Positions 44,866 through 56,200 of a DNA stretch of 64,000 nucleotides are shown one piece after another. Position 1 is the first letter of the stretch. The number at the start of each line of letters is the position of its first letter. Source of the DNA: Chloranthus sessilifolius. Lineage: Eukaryota; Streptophyta; Magnoliopsida; Chloranthales; Chloranthaceae. Below the pieces are notes generated by a model. That model had not been told where the DNA came from, did not search any database, and saw only the letters and a list, made by a program, of their open reading frames with translations. Location: positions 31,746,936 to 31,810,935 of the forward strand of contig CM037597.1 in the NCBI GenBank assembly GCA_021018995.1, given 5' to 3'. A program made the translations under genes and the position numbers.

Positions 44866-45118
44866 TCACAAAACAAATAGTATAGACCCGTACTGTGAGA
44901 AGTTTTAGTGATCTAGAAATTGTGATGTTTTTTTTTAATTTAAATTTCGTGTGCGCAATGCCTGTTAATAAACCCTCTAAATATTTTAGTGGCGTAAGAT
45001 ATTTAAACGCTAAAATGTCACCTGTTAAAAAGTTTTACTACGCACCCATTTTAGAGCATAGGCTTAAAACAGTGACTCTAGGATTTTGGTGGTATATATT
45101 ATGACTATTATTAGAATA

Positions 45119-45540
45119 TGGGTAGCTTTAAAGGCACCAACTGAATCGATCTTACTGGGCACTTATGCTTAAACCTATTGATTGCTATAACTCAGATGAT
45201 GGAGATCATTTTTCGCTCCAATCTTTCACACAAGGTATCTTGAGATCATAGCACACCTATTAGACTGCCAATTTTCAATTTCATATAGGGCAAATCTCAA
45301 AATAGTGGCCTTAAAATCACATGGCACACATTACACTCAAACATGACTTTAGGGATATGTTTTTGGGATCTGTGCAATGTGAAGTCGAAAATTGGTGGTC
45401 TGATAGGTGTGTCGGGATCTCAAGATCCATTTTGTGGAAGATTGGAGCGAAGAACGATCTTCATCGTTAGATTTAAAGCAATCAATGATTTTTAGCATAG
45501 GTGCCTAGTAAGATCCGGTGGGTGCCTTTAAAGCTACCCA
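45119..45540. mobile_element. Foldback MITE 1 (422 bp)
   Basis: Ends TGGGTAGCTTTAAAGGCACC and its inverse GGTGCCTTTAAAGCTACCCA. The arms pair, imperfectly, for about 180 nt on each side around a centre near 45330. No coding sequence. TSD not clear: TATTAGAATA on the left, poly-A on the right. Confidence 0.9.
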
Positions 45541-45646
45541 AAAAAAAAACAATTCCACTTTAAAAACTTTTGATCCTCTTAAAACGGCAAAAGAAAGTTT
45601 TTTTTACTCATTTTCAAAAGAAAAATCCTTCTTTGATCTGGGTTTG

Positions 45647-45740
45647 TGCTACAAAAAATATAGGGTACGCTGACGACTGCCTAATTACAACCGTCGGCGT
45701 AGGCTGTAGTTTTGGGCGGGTAATAAACACCGCCAGCAAT
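45647..45740 (+). mobile_element. CACTA-like terminal fragment (degenerate)
   Basis: TGCTACAAAAAATA with GC-rich subterminal words (CCGTCGGCG, ACTGCC) resembles the CACTACAAAAAA end at 48243, which also has CCGTCGG downstream. It could be the left end of a gene-capturing element. No matching right end was found. Confidence 0.5.
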
Positions 45741-45902
45741 AGTTGGGCAATCCATGAGATCCAACCCGGCGACCCGGCCTCTGTATGTCTCTTCTTTCTC
45801 AACCCATTTTCTCTCACAGTCGGGACCCTTGCGCAAATCCTCGCTCAAACCCTAAATCCCTCTCTCATAACCCAACCTCCTTTAGTCATTTTCTCTCTCT
45901 AG

Positions 45903-46180
45903 ATGGATCGGCGTAACACCATCGAAGAGATGGATTTCTTCTCTAAAGATCGAAGACGAGTCGACGCTCTAATATCCAAAGGCGTTCGCGAAATCAAAGA
46001 CGAGCCTAAGCGAGATTCCAGTGTTAACGTAAGAAACTGAATCACGTATTTTTAATTTTTCAATTTGATTTTTGGTGGATTTGTTTATTCGATTACACAG
46101 AGCTTTTAGTGATCATTTGATTTTACTTTGCTTTTTGCAGATCGGGTTGCATCTTCTAATTGTGGATCCTGGAAGCTGTA
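45903..46180 (+). pseudogene. Fragment of a group IIb WRKY transcription factor gene
   Basis: Exon 1 (45903-46028, 42 codons) encodes MDRRNTIEEMDFFSKDRRR and ends DSSVN before a GT donor. The next segment starts at 46141 after TTTGCAG with IGLHLLIVDPGS. Group IIb WRKY proteins (WRKY6/31/42 type) have an N-terminal DFFS motif and a VNTGLHLLTANTGS-like stretch split by the first intron at this place. After that the similarity is lost, and the leucine zipper and WRKY domain are absent. A CT-rich leader with in-frame stops lies upstream (45740-45902). This is a truncated 5' piece, probably captured by a transposon. The assignment rests on two short motifs and an intron position. Confidence 0.65.
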
Positions 46181-46322
46181 GAGCCATATTTAAAGAGAAA
46201 TCGATTAGGTTTCCATCGATTTCAATCGGTGAGAGTTGTTGGCGCTCTCTCATACTGTAAAATATCATATATGTTTTCCCTATTTTTTGTCATATTTTCT
46301 AACATTTGTCTTTCTTTTGAAG

Positions 46323-46376
46323 ATTGGAGAACTCAAGAAACTAGTTGAAGAAGGCAAGATAAAATACATCGGGCCT
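46323..46376 (+). pseudogene. Aldo/keto reductase exon fragment
   Basis: After an AG acceptor, the frame reads IGELKKLVEEGKIKYIG, the conserved segment of plant aldo/keto reductases of the auxin-induced PCNT115 type, where L-S-E would follow. The sequence departs at once into unrelated coding-like DNA to about 46470. Joined after WRKY sequence, it shows that pieces of different genes have been put together. Confidence 0.75.
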
Positions 46377-46470
46377 CTGCTTCGAAACCTAATTAGTTGC
46401 AGAGAGCGTGAGTGGTTGGCGCTCTTTCACCGATCGGAATCGCCTCGTCTCTGCCTCAATCTGCTATTGT

Positions 46471-47243
46471 AAGTTTCTATTTGATATCTAGGGTTTTTTG
46501 TAGGTTTCAGAAATTTTAATTTGAGGGTTTACTAGTTTCAAGATTCATCTTCCATTTTGATATTTTTTTTCCTAAGTTAGAAAGCTTTTTTATTAATTTG
46601 ATTTATTTTTATTTTCTATACTCTTGTGCTAAGCATCATCTGATCAAATTGGGTTAAATTTGATGTTTAGTTTGTTAATTAAGATTAATGGCTACTATAA
46701 GAAATAATATTTATCATTTTTGGATGAAGTCTTCTTATGGACCGATAGCCTGCATATAATATGTCTGCTAAAATAACTCAATGACTTTTTCATGAAGTTG
46801 TGGTTATTCTAATGTAAAGGAGTATGATTAGAGGTGAGTTGCTATTAAAGGAAGAGTAGAAGTTACCCTAGACCTAAAGTTGTAGCTAAAGAATTATTTT
46901 ATTTAAAAGATGGACTTAAAGTTTGACAAAACTCTGATCTAGCAAAAGCCATTAAAGTTTGTTTTCAAAAAGTAAATTGCTGCTGAACTGGTTAAGTGAA
47001 AACCTTATAAAATGGCCAACTCCTAGAAAGGGCATTGAGTTGGCTGGTTTGTTAAGAGCTGTTTATATGGTTCTGGGTATTGGGATTGGCTTCTCTGTAA
47101 GCTGTACTAGTTTAACTAGATCAAACTGGTCAATCCGGTTATGCCATACAAATTATTGTATTTATTTTCAGTAAATGTTTCCCGTTAGATGTATTTTCTT
47201 GCTACTAGACAGTTATATGTTGCCCGTGTCCTTGATTTTGCAG
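46471..47243. other. No gene seen
   Basis: Intron-like AT-rich DNA between the aldo/keto reductase and ThrRS pieces. Confidence 0.5.
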
Positions 47244-47699
47244 GAAAAACAACCCTTTGAGTGCATTGAAGTATTGATAGAACAATCTCTGAAGATGTTT
47301 GCTGAGAATAATTTTAAGGTAAATGGTGTTGGATATTGCATCTTATAAATCCCCAATATATGTAGCATTCTTTTTGTGACATTACTACCTTTTGACATCA
47401 TCTTTCCCCCATGGGCATTTAACTTTATAATTGGTTGCAAATTAAAAGTTCTTTTTGTGAACAACCTTCTAGGATTTCAAAGAATTTCACTCTTTTAATA
47501 TTTAAAAAAGGAATGGCAGCATATATAATAAATTATATTATATTGTACATTTCACAACTGTTTTGTGCAGGTTGAAATAATTAATGAGTTGCCTGAAGAC
47601 AAGACCATCACTGTTTACAAATGTGGGCCTTTAATCGATCTTTGTCGCAGACCACAGATACCAAATACATCTTTTGTAAAATCATTTGCTTGTTTAAAG
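47244..47699 (+). pseudogene. Threonyl-tRNA synthetase fragment, two exons
   Basis: Exon a, 47244-47318, encodes EKQPFECIEVLIEQSLKMF and on to NNFK. Exon b, 47571-47699, encodes VEIINELPEDKTITVYKCG, then LIDLCRRPQIPNTSFVKSF. Both have correct AG and GT borders and phase 0 joins. They match the editing (second additional) domain of eukaryotic ThrRS, which hydrolyses Ser-tRNA(Thr). The motif normally CGPLVDLCRGPH reads CGPLIDLCRRPQ, so conserved Gly and His are changed. The following exon is 58691-58780, beyond the CACTA element at 47751-58657. The 5' and catalytic parts of the gene are absent, so this is a gene fragment. Confidence 0.92.
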
Positions 47700-48144
47700 G
47701 TAAGGTCATATGGGACAATTAGGCTAGATTTGAGGTATTTATATGTATGTCACTACGTCAAAATGATAAGAAAACCACTTTTGTAATAAAAAAATGAACC
47801 ACTGCCCAAGAAGTAGTATACTAATTCACTGCCAAAATTCATTGTTTATTAAGTTATGATAGTGGTTTAATTCCTAACTCTAATATCACGTGCACTCAAT
47901 CCTATGGTCGCGTGCGAAACTATCGGGACTTAATTCTCCATTTATTGGCAACTCTTTTCTGTAGCTAACAAAATTGTCGTCTCCCCTTCTCTCTCGCCCC
48001 ATCTCCCTCTCACTCCATCTCCCTTTCCCAAACCCTAGCTAGAGATTTTAGTTATAGAATCTCAAAGGAGATCTGTGTTGAAGGTTGGAGACGACGCCAT
48101 TGAAGCGGAGATCTGTGTTGAAGCGATATCTCAATCTCCGTTCA

Positions 48145-48242
48145 AATCACCTTCCCAGCTGATCAGATTCAGGTCATCTCCCTCCTCCTCAAACCCTAAC
48201 TCTTCAGATTCAGGTCATCTCCCTCCTCCTCAAACCCTAACT
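48145..48242. repeat. 37-bp tandem duplication
   Basis: AGATTCAGGTCATCTCCCTC followed by CTCCTCAAACCCTAACTC occurs twice (from about 48165 and 48207). Confidence 0.85.
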
Positions 48243-48345
48243 CACTACAAAAAAAAAGAGGTTTTCACAACGGCAGGAATTGGCAGCCGTCGGGGTAGCG
48301 AGATCCTACACTGACGGGTATTAACCTACCATCGGGTTTCTTTTT
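48243..48345 (+). mobile_element. Nested CACTA-type left end
   Basis: CACTACAAAAAAAAAGAGG with subterminal GGCAGCCGTCGGGG and CTGACGGG. No matching right end was recognised, so its extent is unknown. Confidence 0.6.
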
Positions 48346-48399
48346 CCTCAAAATGCCTCTCGCCCATCTCTCTCTCTCCCTCTATCTCTCTTCAAAACC

Positions 48400-48650
48400 C
48401 TGGCTACTCTTATCTTAATGAATCAAAGATCATGGAATTCATTCAATTTGGCTTTCTCGGCAGCAGCCTCATAAGAGCAATCGTTGGAATCTGATGATCG
48501 TAGCAAGTGCTCTCCAGAATCAGACGATCATAGCAACTTCTCGCCGGTATCAGAGATTATTGACGGAGATCAAAATGAACAATTCGGAGTTCGTCATCTC
48601 ATGCTTGATTTCTTCGATTGATACATTTGGAATCACCTCAGAACATAGTG
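48400..48650. repeat. Dispersed duplicate, copy 1
   Basis: Colinear with 53130-53390. Shared strings include CTAGCTACTCTTAT-like, ATCAGAGATTAT, GACGGAGATCAAA and TTGATTTCTTCGATTGATAC. Looks like a gene 5' region; no frame is conserved enough to name. Confidence 0.8.
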
Positions 48651-49991
48651 ACTCTAGCGAGATTATCCGTTTGGAATCACCCTAGCTGCTTGATCAAATC
48701 TGGCCATGGTATTTTACCAATCTCTTATCATTTATGCTAAATTTTTAGTTAACTTTATATTCAGATCTATGCTTCAACTTTATCAGAAATTGATGCATAT
48801 TTTTTTACTAAAGATCTATTTTTGGTTTATTTTTTGGTTTTATTTATTTTTGGTTTATTTTTTAATAAATACAATTAGGAACACTATGAGAGGGTCATCC
48901 CAGCAGAGTTATTAAGAATGATCATGTTTTTTGTACCTAAAAATAATCATGGGTGGTTCTTAATTGTCAAATGATTAGGGCAGTTTGATTGAATTGCCAA
49001 ATTCATCATATAAGTTGATAAAATATTTTCAAAAATAATCACGGGCTATCATTTTTCAGTTTTTTTGGCACTTTTTAATCAAAGAGTTTATTTTTAGACT
49101 AAAACCAATATAGGCAATACTTTCCAAAAGTGTGAATTTTTTGTTTATTCCAATCTAGGCAATTGATAGTACAAAGGTGCTCCACAGATAACAATGATCC
49201 ATATTCCAAATTATGTTAATTTTGGGAATGGAGCCTTTGTGAAGTTTATATATTTTATTATAGTTCATCTTAAATTATTTATTTTGAAGACGATCCTCTC
49301 TCTTAATATTATTTGGGGATTTTTCCAAGATCTCCTGGTGACAAAGACAAAAAGCTACATAGACTAGACATCATCATGGTCGTTATTAGATAGCGGAGCT
49401 TAGTCAATAAGAAAACGGACTTTTATATCCATGAATTTTTATGCCAATAGCATTCCATGTTGTTATCGGTATACCTGTAAACTCATAGTCTATAATCTAT
49501 CGAAGGGCATATTGCGTAAGGTGTAACAAATACTTGAGACTCATATCTGGGATCTATGTTAGTCATTTTTCCAATTTTCAATGACATCATTTTGCTTCAC
49601 CTTATTTGCAGCGTTTACTTAAAAACACCAAGACAAATAAAACACTCACGGCGCTCTATAGACTAAGCTCCATGAGTTAGACAATTTTATTACAACGCTT
49701 TTGAGTGATCCTGCGATTTGGTGCACCCATCTCTCAGCCAATCAAAGGTAATTTGAGCAATTAATTGATGTGGCACCGCACAACATAGATGGGTATGAGA
49801 AAGACAACTCCGAAAAAATCAGTTGCTTCATTTTAGTTGTGCTACAGAGTCTGCTATGATTAAAAAAATACTTATGGGAGAGTTGGGACCATTCAATCAA
49901 TGTGATTTTTAGCATGTCTTGTCGAAGAGGGGTCCCATTGATTGAATGGACAATGGGCACTTGCACTATTAGTGGGTAGAAATGGAGGGTC

Positions 49992-50030
<39 letters not shown>

Positions 50031-50335
50031 ACTCTCCAATGTGCAGGTAGTAGTCATTCATGATTTGATTGGATAGAACCTAATTCTAGACATAGATCCG
50101 TGAAGCTGTCCCATAATATGGGCAATGTCCATATGCCTACTACATGTTAATATAACCTTTCATATTATTAATGTAGTATTTTATTTGTAGAATTCTGCAT
50201 TCATCTTGTCTAGGAAAAATTGTATTGCAATGGTTTGTGGCACTTTGGTGCTTGATTCTGGGTCATTCTTTTGGAAGATCACAATTCTTCTGGTTTTGGG
50301 TTATTATTTTAATTCATTTTCTTTTATATGTGCAG
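48651..50335. other. No gene recognised
   Basis: AT-rich. Contains a (CT)n run (49993-50024) and a short inverted repeat around GGACCATTCAATCAATG (49887-49953). Confidence 0.5.
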
Positions 50336-50400
50336 AGTATCGTAACATCAAGAAGACATACCTATACCACCGCCATGAAAAGTGCAGCTCTATGGGGTAT
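50336..50400 (+). pseudogene. Exon-like segment, unassigned
   Basis: Between an AG and a GT, one frame reads SIVTSRRHTYTTAMKSAAL. It is flanked by T-rich acceptor-like sequence. Not recognised. It may belong with 51948-52487. Confidence 0.3.
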
Positions 50401-51947
50401 GTCCATCACTATCCAAGATACTATCTCGCTTTTTGAGCTAATATTATAAATTCACTGTGTGTGTCAAAAGTATATAGTCAATCTTGTTTCTTTATCTTTC
50501 ATTCCATCGCATGCTCTATGATCACTTTGTTGTACAATTTTTATTCACAAGTGGTTTGAAAATTAGTCTTATCTTCCGATAAGTAATTTTTAGTTTAAGC
50601 TCTCATTGCTTATGTGTCTAGAAGTCACCTCTTGATTCGGCCTTGTATCTCATAAAAATAAAATCAAAAGATAGCAATCTTACTTGACAAAATTAAATAT
50701 TTTTCATAAGAGAAAACAAAATATTGTACATGCCAATCATCTGATGACATGATTCAAATGTTTGTTCGTGTACCATCCTTTCTCGCTTAATCGGTGATGT
50801 GCAACATGTATTGGCGGCAAGATTTTATCACCCAATCTCATGATTAGGTATCATGGATAAGCGCGGCTCGATGATCATACGTTTTTTGTCAAGAGTGGAT
50901 AGCTTTCCGCATGGATAGCTTTTTGATTAAGTACCTCGGCTTGCCTTTGTGCATTGATAAACCTTCCATTTCTGCATGGGACCGAATCCGGAAAGTGTTG
51001 GTTACCGCCTTTACTCGGGTAATCATTCTTGTCCCAATTTAGACCTGTCAGAAACTTCTACCATTTTAAACAGCTTTAAAGTTGTTAACTAGTTCATCTG
51101 CTTAAAGGCGTCGAGCTCACTGAAAATTTAGTGACTACATTTGAGAACATGGCTCGGTGAAGGATGGTTGGTCCCTTATGCCACATTGTCCTCAACATTT
51201 ATAATTTTCCCATTTATATTAGTGTCGAAAAAGATGGTTGGTCCTTATGCCTCTTTTTTTTCGTTCGATTATTTTCAACGTAATGTGGGCCCCATGACTC
51301 TCCTACCAAATGGAGTAAAATTCTGTTTTGAGTAAAATCATTTGGAGAATCAACGCTCAAATGGCTGGTCTATAATTTCTTTAATTTCCTATTTTGTGAC
51401 CAATTGGCCATTTCCTTTTCGGGATGGCAATCGGTATTATTCATTGCAAGCCTTTTTTAGAAAGAATCTAATTCTTTTTGTATTAATTAGTTTCATGTTT
51501 TTTCTTGTGAATTATTTTCTGACCTCTTAGACTCAAATCAAGGTAATTTTTAATTCTATTTTATGTTCAATTATGTACTTTTTGGTCAATTATTTCTGCT
51601 GCTCTAAACGCCTCAAAGGACATTGGTTTTGGATCCAAAGCCACTAAATCATGCCAATATTTCTAATTTTGAAGACAGAGCCAAATAGTTCACTTAGTAA
51701 ATTGAGCACAATCGTCTTAAGATTTGATCTCTATGAAAAGATCTGTCATTTTTTGTTTTACTTTTAGTTTTTGTTTCTTTTTTTAATATAGAAGGATCTA
51801 CTTTTTCTTTTATCATTTTCATGTGTTTTTAGAACGGTTACATAATTGTTAGTTAGAGGAAATTAGTAGTAGGAGGGATTTGTTTTAGTTTTATTTAAGA
51901 GTTTCAAATGACAGCTTGTTAATTTTCTTTATTTTTAGGTACATTGA

Positions 51948-52487
51948 TCAGTTTTCACGATGCCTCTATGTTGAGTACAAGAAGGGTGGCATCGATGTGC
52001 AATGCCAGGTATGCTGTTCTCTGCTTTGGGTACATTTGTTTTTTGAATAAATTATACGTTTTATTTATGAATAAATTACCTTTTAATTGGTATTTGAAGT
52101 GTGGTTGTTTACCTTTAATCTAATTAATTAGCCACTTAATTTGAAGTTGGGAATTGCCCTTTAGTTGAGGCGCTTCTTATATTTCCTTGGTTGGGAATTG
52201 CCCTTTAGCGAAAAAAAAATTCTTTTGAAGCACACATCAGCATTTTCAGCAGTTATGGTAGCCAAAATGATGTGGCTAATGTAAGACAGACTATAAAATA
52301 TGGTCGTCATCTGCTAGATTCAAAGCATGATTAACTTAGTAATTTTATCTTTGTTTTTAGGTCCATGTCCTTGGCCGCTTAATGCCTTCTGGGAGAGATT
52401 GGTCGCATCAGGGTTGCATGGTTTTCTCGGCAATTAAGGACAGCTTTAATCACACTTTGAATCTAGCAAAGATGAGATCAAATTTGT
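51948..52487 (+). pseudogene. Two exon-like segments of an unrecognised gene
   Basis: Segment 1 (about 51951-52008) reads [20 protein letters not shown] then QCQ before a GT. Segment 2 (about 52361-52487), after TTTTTAG, reads VHVLGRLMPSGRDWSHQGCM and continues through FSAIKDSFNHTLNLAK. Both have good splice-like borders and a common phase, and the intron is 352 bp. The composition looks like a conserved protein, but I cannot name the family. Probably a captured fragment, as with its neighbours. Confidence 0.5.
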
Positions 52488-52496
52488 AGTAGAGGA

Positions 52497-52780
52497 CCTG
52501 TATGGTTGTAGTGCTCTTAGCTCTTTCAAAGAGTGAAAGAGCTGAATTTGAGTCTCTTTAAAGAACAATTTAAACTTCGCTTTAAGTGGGCTGCTCTTTT
52601 CCTCAAGTAGCAATCCCAAACACTTCAGTATAAGACTGAGTATGGTTGTAAGTGCTCTTAGCTCTATCAAAGTGTGAAAGTGCTGTATATGTCTCTCTTA
52701 AAAAGAGCAATTTAAACATGCTCTTTTAAGAGGGGATCTCATTGGCTACAAATAGGAATCCCAAACACAACCTATAATTC
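52497..52780. repeat. Tandem duplicate of a MITE-like unit (about 140 bp each)
   Basis: TATGGTTGTA(A)GTGCTCTTAGCTCT starts both halves (52501 and 52633), and CAATCCCAAACAC or GAATCCCAAACAC ends both. Short inverted AGCTCTTTCA/TGAAAGAGCT words occur inside. Confidence 0.75.
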
Positions 52781-53129
52781 TGCTAATAAATTGTCTTTTA
52801 TTGTTGCGCTATATATTTTTCTTTTGACAACTTTGGATTCTTAAATTGCACTTGTTGGACAAGATGATGGTGAAGCTTAAAGAACAAGGGCATAGAGTGC
52901 TTATATATTCTTAGTTTCAACATATCTTGGACATCGAAGACTACTTAAGTCACAATCTAGTTGATAATCTCATCGTGATTAGTCTGCTAGTATAAGCTAA
53001 CAAAATCTAAAGAGCAAATTTGTGGGACTAAACTTCAAGTTAAACCAAGTAGGCGATATTATTTTGTTTTAAGAAACATTATGATGTCTTTTTTGCATAT
53101 CAACCCATCGATTTCATCAATTCAATTAG

Positions 53130-53390
53130 CCGAAAAACCCTAGCTACTCTTATTTCCGTTTGCATATCAACCCCAATCTGCATGGATTTTGCTTTTTCAG
53201 CAAAGAACATCACAAGAGAAATCACCAAAATGATGATCGAGCAAGTTCTCTCCGTAATCGGAGGATCATAGCCGTTTCGCCAAAGATAAGAGATTATAGA
53301 CGGAGATCAAATGAAGAGTTCGGAGTTCATCGTTTCAAGCTTGATTTCTTCGATTGATACGAAATCACCTCGTGACTACGGATTGAGATG
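53130..53390. repeat. Dispersed duplicate, copy 2
   Basis: Direct-orientation partner of 48400-48650, 4.7 kb away in the same CACTA element. Confidence 0.8.
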
Positions 53391-54582
53391 TTCCAATCTA
53401 GATTTGGAATGGGTCAACTTTCTCCGTTTCATCGCTATACCATGTATCATTGCCAATAAGGAATTATTGCTTTACCATTATTTAATGCAGCCATATGGAT
53501 AATTCATTTAGTGTAAAACATCAATGGTGCACTCTTAAATCAGAATTCAGCATTTACCCAAATGCACAAGTTGAATAAATGTTAATAGGCCATTTTAAAA
53601 TTTTAAGGTGCTCCCCAATGGGGCCTTAGCCTTTAGACATGGTCTTTAATTATGATGTTGCTCTTTTCATCTATTTAGGATGCCAAAATAAAAACATCGA
53701 GAATATACTTGATATTATCCTGCCATCATCTTTATCGAATGGATTACATGGATTTTGCAGTATATATATGAGAATTTTGCTCATTGAATATGTTATATGC
53801 TTGCGAAGCATATTGAAACTGGTACCGATATTCGTTTCATGCATTCCCATGGATGATAGGTCACCTACGTGAATCTATGCAATCCTTCCCATTACTTCTA
53901 TGTGTGGTTTTGTTTTGTTTTTTGTTTCGCTTCCTTTAATCTTGTTGGTGGTTTCTTAAATTTGAAGCACCCATGTAATTTTTGCACAATGTGGACTCAG
54001 TTCCTTTTTGTTTCGTTATAATATTAGTGATCATCATTTTTGCACCATGTGGATGCCAGATTCCATCAATGCAGCATAAGGATTCTCTTCAATGAAGATT
54101 TCAGGGCCTACAGATTTCTCGTGAATGACTTATGATCCGAGGTAACTCTTCTTGCATAAGATTTTTGGAATCATGATTTTGAAGTTGGTCATATTTTTAT
54201 CATATATTATTTTAAGGGTGTATGTTCATTTAAACACCATTTTTGTGTTTAAATGTCAGACAGGAGCCATTATGCTGATAAATATGATCTTACCCACGTC
54301 ACTAAGATGCCATAGATTTGTCATTTGAGAGCTGATGTGGTAGGTATGGGCTGATGCATTTTATCATTTTCTTTGCTCTCTTTCAGGGAAGTCTTACTCT
54401 CGATCAGGTCTCTATATATTGTCATTAATTATGCTGGCTTAATGATGCATCATTTAATATTAGCACGGTTATTTGTTAGGTCAATATAATTAGCAGCCTT
54501 TTGCATACTCTGAAATAGGCATCGTATTCTTCTATATTATGTACAATTGCCAAAATGAATGAAATTTTCTGTAATTGCCGGC
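53391..54582. other. No gene recognised
   Basis: One exon-like frame near 54082-54140 reads ILFNEDFRAYRFLVNDL before a stop; it is not assigned. Confidence 0.4.
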
Positions 54583-54983
54583 TCAAAAGAGGAAGTTGGG
54601 GTTGGTGGAAGATGATATATCCAATCTAGCTCATAAAGCTTCTCTTAAGGAAGAAAAGTTTGCAAAGAGAAACATCGGTGATGATACCCCAGAAATAAGT
54701 AAAAGTCATGGTATATTTATTTGCATGCAAACTCGTTTATGTTCCTGGAGTCATAACTCAATTTCAATTTATTTCTTCTCCTATTTTATTATTGATAGTT
54801 TTATTTAATTGCTCATAGATAACTCAAAGGACTTTACAAGGAATTGGTGAAAGTCATAGAAGCTTCAAATGTCATTTTGAGGTCCTTGATGCAGGATCCC
54901 TTGGAACCCGTTGTGTTGATATTGAAAAGATCTTGATAAAGGCGCATCTGATAAGCATCTTGTTTTGCTTCTTAATAAAATAG
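54583..54983 (+). pseudogene. NSN1: Nucleostemin-like GTPase (NSN1/GNL3 type) fragment, two exons
   Basis: Exon a (about 54583-54700) reads AQKRKLGLVEDDISNLAHKA then SLKEEKFAKRNIGDD, matching the basic and acidic region before the GTPase domain of plant NSN1. Exon b (about 54829-54983) reads YKELVKVIEASNVIL, then after a 1-nt frameshift EVLDAGSLGTRCVDIEKI, and ends DKHLVLLLNKI. This is the start of the circularly permuted GTPase domain, including the G4 box (NKxD, cut by the exon end). The usual DARDPLGTR has become DAGSLGTR. NSN1 works in nucleolar ribosome assembly. Only these two exons are present, with a frameshift, so this is a captured or decayed fragment. Confidence 0.88.
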
Positions 54984-55232
54984 GTATCGCCTTTTATTTT
55001 GTTTAGTGGAAACATCAAGAAACAAGTACGATTTTTAGTCATAGTAATGTGTTTGAGATCGGAAGGTTATGAAGAGCATCCTTGTTTAAAAATATATATA
55101 TTTTAGGATAGATTTTCATGTTCATCATTTGAGGACTCCAAATTTTACTAAATATTAGTAATGAATTTTGTGCTTTCTACACTACTAAATATTAGTAATG
55201 AATTTGATACTAACACTATTATGTAAACTGTG

Positions 55233-55657
55233 GACAAACTATATCTCAACACACCTATCAAAATTGCAATTTTGGACCATGAAAAGAAGAGGACATTTGT
55301 TTTGGGAAAGATGGACTTCCGGATCGGTGAGTTTGGCTATGTCCACTTGGCTCCCATTTAGTTGTTTTCTTTGATTTTTGGAATTTTAGTCTAGGTAAAC
55401 AAAAACCTCTTACAATAAGAGGGCATATTGACCGCTCGATGCATTTTTGCTCTTTCTACAAGGTATGGAATCCTTGGGATAAGAAGGAAAGCGATGCAGA
55501 TTTTGGGGATGATGAGTATAGCCACATGTTATGTGTGGAAGCCTGCAAAAGCCCATCACTCAAACCAGCGAAGAATGGAGAGGAAGACCGGAGATCTCAT
55601 CGTTCCTTCTAATTATTGTAGTGGGGAATTGTATCCTCGAAGGGTTCTCCAAGGGTG
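55233..55657 (+). pseudogene. Glucose-6-phosphate 1-epimerase (apospory-associated protein C-like) fragment
   Basis: Exon a (about 55233-55325) reads VDKLYLNTPIKIAILDHEKK, then RTFVLGK and, after a frame shift, DGLPD, before a GT. Exon b (about 55451-55657) reads WNPWDKKESDADFGDDEYSH, MLCVEA, then shifts frame and still shows PSNYCSGELYPRRVLQG. These are hallmark stretches of plant putative glucose-6-phosphate 1-epimerases, aldose-1-epimerase fold, including the catalytic Glu in MLCVEA. At least two frameshifts disrupt it. Lies 250 bp after the NSN1 fragment, same strand. Confidence 0.9.
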
Positions 55658-56001
55658 AAAGATCGATCTTTTTACAGTGTACTTCAAAACTTTACCTTGG
55701 TTAAAGGGAAATAAAATAAGAGCAAAAATCCCATTTTTGGATTGTAAAATGGGCAGCTTCCTAGTTTATGATCACAGCTTATTATTATTTGGTTCTCGGA
55801 TGTGTTTCTTTCTCTCACCAAAATTAATATTTCCTTCGTGGACACTAGTCTGCATACAAACTTATCTGCTTTTTAGGCATTTCTTATATTTTGTTTTTAT
55901 AGCTAAGCTCGGATAAAGTCGCAACCATGAAGTTGCAATATTCTCAACCTTCCAGCTTGAGCTCCTGATCCAAACCCAACTTATCCATTTTCTTAAAACT
56001 C
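55658..56001. other. No gene seen
   Basis: AT-rich sequence after the epimerase fragment. Confidence 0.5.
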
Positions 56002-56200
56002 AAACATATGAGAAAGTGATATGGCTAGGTCAAGTATTTAAGATTAGAGTTGTGAAGCCTTAAAACATTGTAGTAAGTAATTTAAAAACTTAAAATTAGT
56101 AAACATATGAGAAAGTGATATGGCTGGGTCAAGTATTTAAGATTAGAGTTGGGAAGCCTTAAAACATTGTAGTAAGTAATTTAAAAACTTAAAAATTAGT
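56002..56200. repeat. 99-bp tandem duplication
   Basis: AAACATATGAGAAAGTGATA starts both copies (56002 and 56101). Nearly identical, so recent. Confidence 0.95.

Larger units (their letters stand above)
18757..45058 (-). mobile_element. Element D: Athila-like LTR retrotransposon, host of the nest
   Basis: Reading right to left: LTR, tRNA-Asp-type PBS, gag, protease, RT, RNase H, integrase. Elements F (35293-42847) and E (20348-31908) are inserted, leaving about 7.2 kb of D. It is truncated at 18757 by the LTR of element B, so any env-like region and the 3' LTR are not seen. It is inactive: frameshifts and stops throughout, and an RT active-site change. Confidence 0.88.
43559..45058 (-). repeat. 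5' LTR of element D (right end approximate)
   Basis: The left edge at 43559 (TGATCGTT) is fixed by the PBS. The right edge is inferred from an ACCCATTTTAGAGCA string that resembles the LTR ends of F. The partner LTR is not in the window, so this cannot be confirmed. Confidence 0.55.
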
